This document shows positions 61,103-64,000 of a stretch of 64,000 nucleotides of DNA, in pieces. The position numbers were made by a program, and so were the translations under genes. Where the stretch lies: contig CM067064.1 of the NCBI GenBank assembly GCA_033980235.1, positions 30,264,170 to 30,328,169 of the forward strand. The letters run 5' to 3'. How positions within the stretch are numbered: the first letter of the stretch is position 1; every line of letters begins with the position of its first letter. Under the pieces are notes generated by a model. It searched no databases, was not told the DNA's origin, and worked only from the letters and a program-made list of their open reading frames with translations. This DNA comes from Diadema setosum. Lineage: Eukaryota; Echinodermata; Echinoidea; Diadematoida; Diadematidae.

Positions 61103-61250
61103 GGGGGGCATTTCATCAAGCATTCTGTCGGGTTTTTTTTTTTTTTCCTGACAAGTTTGCTCTCAGCCAATCAGATGCAGGGATATCCATAGCTTATAAC
61201 AGTTTGTCAGAAAAAAAATCTGACAAAATGCTCAATGAAATGCTCCCCTG
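61103..61250. mobile_element. MITE, GGGGCATTTCAT family, copy 4
   Basis: 148 bp, the best-preserved of the family: GGGGCATTTCATCAAGCATT at the left and AAATGCTCAATGAAATGCTC-CCC at the right. Contains CAGCCAATCAG and TCTGACAAA arms. Confidence 0.75.
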
Positions 61251-61499
61251 ATCTGACCAGAACATCACCTCACTATATTTTTCTTTCTCTTCACTGCTTC
61301 TTGCAAGAACTATCTGCTTGCTATAGGTTTTTCCTTTTTTTTTTTTTTAAATAAAAAAGGTGGGCTCAACATCTATTCATACTCTACTCTTCTCATACAC
61401 TTGCTAAAGATGCATCGGTCTTGCAGTATACTTGATTTGATATTGCAATTTAATGTGCTGTCTCTTCCATTTCTCTTTTTTTTTTTTCTTCATTCACAT

Positions 61500-61812
61500 G
61501 TCGGCATCCAACCATATGAAACTCTTCTATTGATGTAACACTACTCCACTGTTCCACTTTCTAATGTTTCAACATCATTGTTCAGAGGAGACAATAAATG
61601 AGCGAATACAGTGACTGGATGGATGGTTTGTGCATTCACTTGCACATAGTTTTGGTCATTAACCCACTTGTGATTCTCCAAACATGTGAAACTCCTCCTC
61701 ACTATTATGAGAGTAACATTGCTTTGTCCGTTTACTTTCCACTGCTTCAATATCTATGTTCGTCTGGGACAATGAAGGTGCGAATACATATCGTTGGATG
61801 GTTTTGTGCATT
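61500..61812. repeat. Diverged tandem duplication, unit about 170 bp
   Basis: Two head-to-tail units share ATGTGAAACTC(C/T)TC, TTTC(A)ACTG-type blocks, GACAAT(A/G)AA, GCGAATACA and GGATGGTTT(T)GTGCATTCAC. Clear in the second half, weaker in the first. Confidence 0.5.
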
Positions 61813-62739
61813 CACATATAAAATACTGATGACTGTCATAAATAATGATCACAGTCGTGATCAAAAGAGGACACCAATGAAAATTATAAAGGTAACACAC
61901 TGTCGGTGGTTAGTGTCTATACTGTAACAATGCTATCAATAATTAATCTATTTTTCAACTGGGATCATATTACTAGTTTGCTACAACTTGGCATATAATG
62001 TGACCCATCACCACAAAAGCTTCAGAGAGTAGCTGAACATTGATTTTCCTTTTTTTTTTTCTGTCATATAAAATTCTCTGGGCTCTAAGCTTTAAATTGG
62101 CACACAACTTGTCTCTCTGTGTTCCTTAAAACAAACCATACAAGCAGCAAATTATGCAAACTGCCAAAATCTAGACAGTTTTGAGAAAAATTGGATTTAA
62201 GCTTAAAAACAGTCAAACATACAGGAGTTGTTGAGGTGTTGATACACTATTTGTCAACATTCCAAGCACCATGGAAACATTCTGCATGAGAACCAAAGAA
62301 ATGTGTCGTGTAGAATTTCCAAATGTTCTCTGACTCTCAAATTCGGACATGAAATACTCCACTTTCAAGTTTTTAACAAAATGTATATATTTCTTAACCC
62401 TCACCATGCTGTATATGCCAACTGGCACTTCCACTGAAGTGCTTTTCTTACTGATCAGCACAGATGTCTGGAAAATAATCTGCAAATTAATAGTTACAAT
62501 GCATGGTTACTCATACGGTTAAGGTGAAACGCCAGCACTGAAGTTGGCTTTAACAACCAAAACCAACTATAAAATGGCAAAAGTCTGGGAATTCAACTTG
62601 TCGCAAAATTTCCAGAACAGTGATTTCCGTCACCGTCACACCCATGCAAATTAGATGCGGTGAGGATGCGACAGACTGATGTGTCTCAAACATTCTTGCA
62701 GAAATATCTTCGCTCAATTCCCTCCTTTGACAGGAGGGA

Positions 62740-63895
62740 GATTTACAGGATAAAATCATATCAGCAATTGATAAGAATAATTTTGGTTTAGGAATATTTA
62801 TGGATTTGTCCAAAGCTTTCGACATGGTTGATCATAAAATTTTACTTTACAAATTGAAGCATAATGGAATTCGTGGTACAGCTCTCAAGTGGTTTACTAG
62901 TTATTTAAATAAGCGTTCCCAATACACATTCTTTGCTAATCACTCTTCAAATCAAAGTCAAATCAAGTAGGGTGTGCCCCAAGGTTGTATTTTGGGTCCC
63001 CTTTTATTTTTATTGTATATTAGTGACATAACAAAATCCTCCCAAAAAATGGAATTTGTTTTGTATGCTGATAACACCACTTTATTTTATACCCAATCTG
63101 ATGTGAAGAATTTAAACGAAAATGTTGAATATGAATTGAGTAAAGTTACAAAATGGTTTAAAGTTAATAAATTATTTGTGAATTATGATAAAACATATTT
63201 TGTTCCATTTCAAAATAGATGTAGTAATGTTTGTGATGTATTAGATGATATTGTTCTATTGATTTTAAGTTATTGGAGAAATGTAATTACATAAATTTTC
63301 TTGGTATTCAAATTGACAAATATTTACAATGAAATGAGCATTTTGATTATGTGCAAAATAAGGTTTCGAAGAGTGTTGGTATTTTATACAAACTAAAAAC
63401 TAGCCCTGATCTGTTCTCCTTATTTTGTATAATTCGTTGATATTACCCTATTTGTCATATTGTCTACCAGTCTGGGGCAACAGCAATCAGAACAAGTTAA
63501 ATTCCATTTTGAAACTACAAAAGAAGGTTGTAAGTATTTGCGCAGGGAGTCATTATCGTCTTCATTCTACGCCACTGTTTAAACAACTGAACATATTACA
63601 AATTCAAGATTTATATTCCTACCATACTGCAATACTCGGCTTCTTTTATTTCAAAAACTTGTTACCAGTGCACATAATGCAAATGTTTAATATCAATAGC
63701 AATATTCACCATTACAAGATCCGCAAAAGTCATGATTTTCATTTGTTTACAGTAAACTCCACTTTTATTCAAAGATCTGTTAGATTTAGCTTTCCTGTCA
63801 TCTGGAACTCATTACCAAATAACATTAAGTCATGTCAAACATTACGATTGTTTAAAAAGTCCCTCAAAAGGTCATTATTACTGAATTATTGAATC
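62740..63895 (+). pseudogene. LINE (CR1/L2/Rex-like) reverse-transcriptase pseudogene
   Basis: Fragments of one reverse transcriptase in order: LGIFMDLSKAFDMVDHKILL (62790-62850), GVPQGCILGPLLFLLYISDI, the active-site region as VLYADNTTLFY, NFLGIQIDKYL, and the C-terminal thumb frame 63425-63892 with YLSYCLPVWGNSNQNKLNSI and IWNSLPNNIK. Lesions: an in-frame TAG at 62968-62970 just before GVPQG, Asn in place of the second catalytic Asp of YADD, frame changes between about 63230 and 63430, and a TGA near 63330. Nothing of the endonuclease domain is visible to the left, so it is 5'-truncated. The right flank ends in a GT repeat at 63951-63972. Confidence 0.88.
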
Positions 63896-64000
63896 ATTTA
63901 TGAAAAGTTGATCTCTCTCATTTTGTATCTACATATATCTTTGTATTTTGTGTGTGTGTGCGTGTGTGTGTTTTTATGTGTTCCCTCATTAATCTGACTT

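Larger units (their letters stand above)
60431..62739. other. Gene-poor stretch
   Basis: Besides the MITE at 61103 and the duplication at 61500, no gene was recognised. Several frames of 60-109 codons occur on both strands but lack domain content and splice context. Confidence 0.5.

Noticed and set aside
1..64000. Numerous long homopolymers (C, G, A, T runs of 10-25)
   Set aside because: Taken as simple repeats and possible sequencing noise, not as separate functional signals.

Overview
The window is eukaryotic genomic DNA. It is AT-rich and intron-dense, with GT-AG introns, many short inverted-repeat transposons, microsatellites and a decayed LINE. The three recognisable genes are a ciliary outer-arm dynein beta heavy chain, the ESCRT-III subunit CHMP6 and the Mediator subunit MED7. 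Their sequences, together with the repeat types, fit a marine invertebrate deuterostome, most likely an echinoderm. The species is an inference; no taxonomic marker is present.

Layout: (1) 158-25206, minus strand: the 5' 31 coding exons of a dynein beta heavy chain, about 1,968 codons from the start methionine to the middle of AAA1. The gene runs off the left edge. Introns carry several MITEs, and one intron is GC-AG. (2) 25207-31770: the dynein promoter, then a repeat-rich spacer holding a LINE remnant, two related repeats with ETS-type sites and an unassigned 63-codon ORF. (3) 31771-35514, plus strand: CHMP6 in six coding exons, 205 aa. (4) 35515-40853: spacer with MITEs. (5) 40854-44190, minus strand: a four-exon gene for a 508-aa protein I cannot name, with an N-terminal C-X2-C...C-X2-C (ZAD-like) finger and a very acidic C-terminus. 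(6) 44865-49567: a 5'-truncated LINE tail, a MITE, and a foldback and direct-repeat cluster that includes an inverted copy of MED7 leader sequence. (7) 50013-50747, plus strand: MED7 in one coding exon, 244 aa. (8) 50748-62740: gene-poor DNA made of nested and tandem repeats. These include an element with many AGGTCA-type half-sites, two inverted pogo/Tigger-like MITEs, a near-identical 555-bp tandem duplication and a 0.7-kb element with a 35-bp perfect terminal inverted repeat. (9) 62740-63895: a LINE reverse-transcriptase pseudogene.

The genes do not form a functional cluster: dynein drives ciliary beating, CHMP6 acts in endosomal membrane scission and MED7 in RNA polymerase II transcription. 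I found no convincing new multigene system. The most unusual material is the repeat architecture around MED7. No tRNA, rRNA, CRISPR or prokaryotic operon was seen.
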